Assembly (NCBI GenBank): GCA_902478985.1 | Contig: CABSNH010000034.1 | Location: 1 to 12,825 of the forward strand | Source of the DNA: an uncultured Collinsella sp. | GTDB taxonomy: Bacteria; Actinomycetota; Coriobacteriia; Coriobacteriales; Coriobacteriaceae | Reading direction: 5' to 3' | Length of the DNA stretch: 12,825 nt | Part shown: positions 11,759 to 12,825 of the stretch, piece after piece | How the letters are laid out: each line of letters opens with the position of its first letter | Position numbering within the stretch: the stretch's first letter is position 1 | Notes under the pieces: model-generated | Seen by the model: only the letters and a program-made list of their open reading frames with translations | Database searches by the model: none | What the model was told of the DNA's origin: nothing | Made by a program: the position numbers and the translations under genes

Positions 11759-12825
11759 ATGTGCGATTGCACAGATCATAAGGACGAGATCCCTGCCTAC
11801 GACGCGCAGGCCATTGAGTCCAAGTGGATGAAGGCCTGGGAGGACTCCAACCTCTTTGCCGTCGACACCGACGACAGCAAGCCCAAAAAGTACGTGCTCG
11901 AGATGTTTCCGTATCCGTCGGGCGACCTGCACATGGGCCACGCGCGCAACTATACCATCGGCGATGCCATGGCCCGTCAGGCCCGCATGCGCGGCTTTGA
12001 CGTGCTGCACCCCATCGGCTTTGACGCCTTTGGCCTGCCCGCCGAGAACGCCGCCATCAAGCACAATACGCAGGCTGCCGCCTGGACGTATAAGAACATG
12101 GACCAGGCGCTCGCCACGATGAAGCGCATGGGCTTCTCTTACGATCTGGATCGCATGGTCAAGACCTGCAGCCCCGACTACTACCGCTGGGGCCAGTGGA
12201 TCTTTGAGAAGCTGTGGGAAAAGGGCCTGGTCTACCGCAAGAAGAACCCGGTCAACTGGTGCCCTAACTGCAAGACCGTTTTGGCCAACGAACAGGTCAC
12301 CGAGGGCAAGTGCTGGCGCTGCGGCACCGAGCCCGAGAAGCGCGACCTTGAGCAGTGGTACTTCAAGATTACCGAGTACTCCCAGGAGCTGCTCGACGAT
12401 CTGGAGAAGCTCCCCGGCTGGCCCGAGCGCGTCAAGCAGATGCAGGCCAACTGGATCGGTCGCTCCGAGGGCGCCGAGGTTGACTTTACCCTGTGCGACC
12501 AGGATGGCGAGCCCATCGAGGGCGACGAGGGCAAGATTACCGTCTTCACCACGCGTGCCGATACGCTCTTTGGCGTGTCTTTCTTTGTCCTGGCTCCCGA
12601 GTACGCTCGTCTGCACGAGCTCGTCGAGGGCACGGAGTACGAGGAGGCCGTGACCAAGATCGTCGAGGACTCCAAGCATATCTCTGCCGTCGAGCGTGCC
12701 CAGGGCACCCTCGAGAAGCACGGCGCCTTTACCGGCCGCTACGTGGTGAATCCCGTCAACGGCGAGAAGGTCCCCGTGTGGGTTGCCGACTACGTCGTTG
12801 CCGACTACGGTACCGGCGCTGTCAT
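11759..12825 (+). CDS. leuS: Leucyl-tRNA synthetase, 3' end beyond window
   Basis: The first 355 codons of a class I leucyl-tRNA synthetase, which charges tRNA-Leu with leucine in the cytosol. Visible features are the ATP-binding HIGH-type motif HMGH (residues 58-61) within FPYPSGDLHMGHARNY, the LeuRS segment HPIGFDAFGLPAENAA, a zinc-knuckle with Cys168-x2-Cys171 and Cys185-x2-Cys188, and the start of the CP1 editing domain with its TTRADTLFGVSFFVLAPE segment. The KMSKS loop and anticodon-binding domain lie beyond the window. ATG 11759 follows AAAGGAG by 5 bases; the extension MCDCTDHKDEIPAYD before the conserved IESKW is usual in length. The gene continues in frame to the last base. Expression may be shaped by the long hairpin leader directly upstream. 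Confidence 0.97.
   Translation, partial: MCDCTDHKDEIPAYDAQAIESKWMKAWEDSNLFAVDTDDSKPKKYVLEMFPYPSGDLHMGHARNYTIGDAMARQARMRGFDVLHPIGFDAFGLPAENAAIKHNTQAAAWTYKNMDQALATMKRMGFSYDLDRMVKTCSPDYYRWGQWIFEKLWEKGLVYRKKNPVNWCPNCKTVLANEQVTEGKCWRCGTEPEKRDLEQWYFKITEYSQELLDDLEKLPGWPERVKQMQANWIGRSEGAEVDFTLCDQDGEPIEGDEGKITVFTTRADTLFGVSFFVLAPEYARLHELVEGTEYEEAVTKIVEDSKHISAVERAQGTLEKHGAFTGRYVVNPVNGEKVPVWVADYVVADYGTGAV

Noticed and set aside
1..12825. CRISPR arrays, tRNA or rRNA genes, insertion sequences.
   Set aside because: No regularly spaced direct repeats, no tRNA-like cloverleaf with conserved T-loop, no rRNA segments and no transposase or integrase frame were seen.

Overview
The window looks like one end of an Illumina-assembled contig from a high-G+C anaerobic actinobacterium of the Coriobacteriia, most likely a gut Collinsella. 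This is inferred from the G/C-rich third codon positions of the core genes, the strong Shine-Dalgarno sites and the gene families; no marker gene settles it. The first 48 bases are not genomic: they are a Nextera P5-side adapter with its 8-base index.

Bases 49 to about 3810 form an accessory block that is visibly richer in A+T than the rest. It holds (i) the end of a small two-helix membrane protein overlapping a ComEC-like metallo-beta-lactamase-fold hydrolase, closed by a strong terminator; (ii) more than 500 bases with no intact gene; (iii) the decayed C-terminal end of an LPXTG cell-wall-anchored surface protein; and (iv) a three-gene operon that reads as a toxin-antitoxin-chaperone (TAC) module: HigB-like toxin, HigA-like antitoxin and SecB-like chaperone, with a palindromic operator in front and a terminator behind.

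Bases 3900 to 8220 are a sucrose-utilisation locus: a LacI-family repressor, a sucrose-type PTS EIIBC transporter and a GH32 sucrose-6-phosphate hydrolase. Two identical 14-bp operators precede the transporter gene and a third, variant copy precedes the repressor gene. Sucrose would enter as sucrose-6-phosphate and be split to glucose-6-phosphate and fructose. No EIIA domain is present, so one must be supplied from elsewhere.

Bases 8245 to 9683 hold a convergent pair: a divergent Cys/Met-metabolism PLP-fold protein that seems to lack the PLP-binding lysine, and a ModE-like winged-helix regulator on the minus strand. Both stop codons lie in the two arms of a 37-37-37 nt perfect inverted repeat.

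Bases 9684 to 12825 are core housekeeping: an IMP dehydrogenase of the type known from Tritrichomonas foetus (catalytic Cys319 and Arg418/Tyr419 fall at identical positions), a 370-base intergenic region with a very long hairpin that would fill the leuS 5' untranslated region, and the first 355 codons of leucyl-tRNA synthetase, cut by the window end. The most unusual items are the TAC module, the two-helix/MBL pair, the leuS leader hairpin, the lysine-less PLP-fold protein and the symmetric 111-bp repeat.
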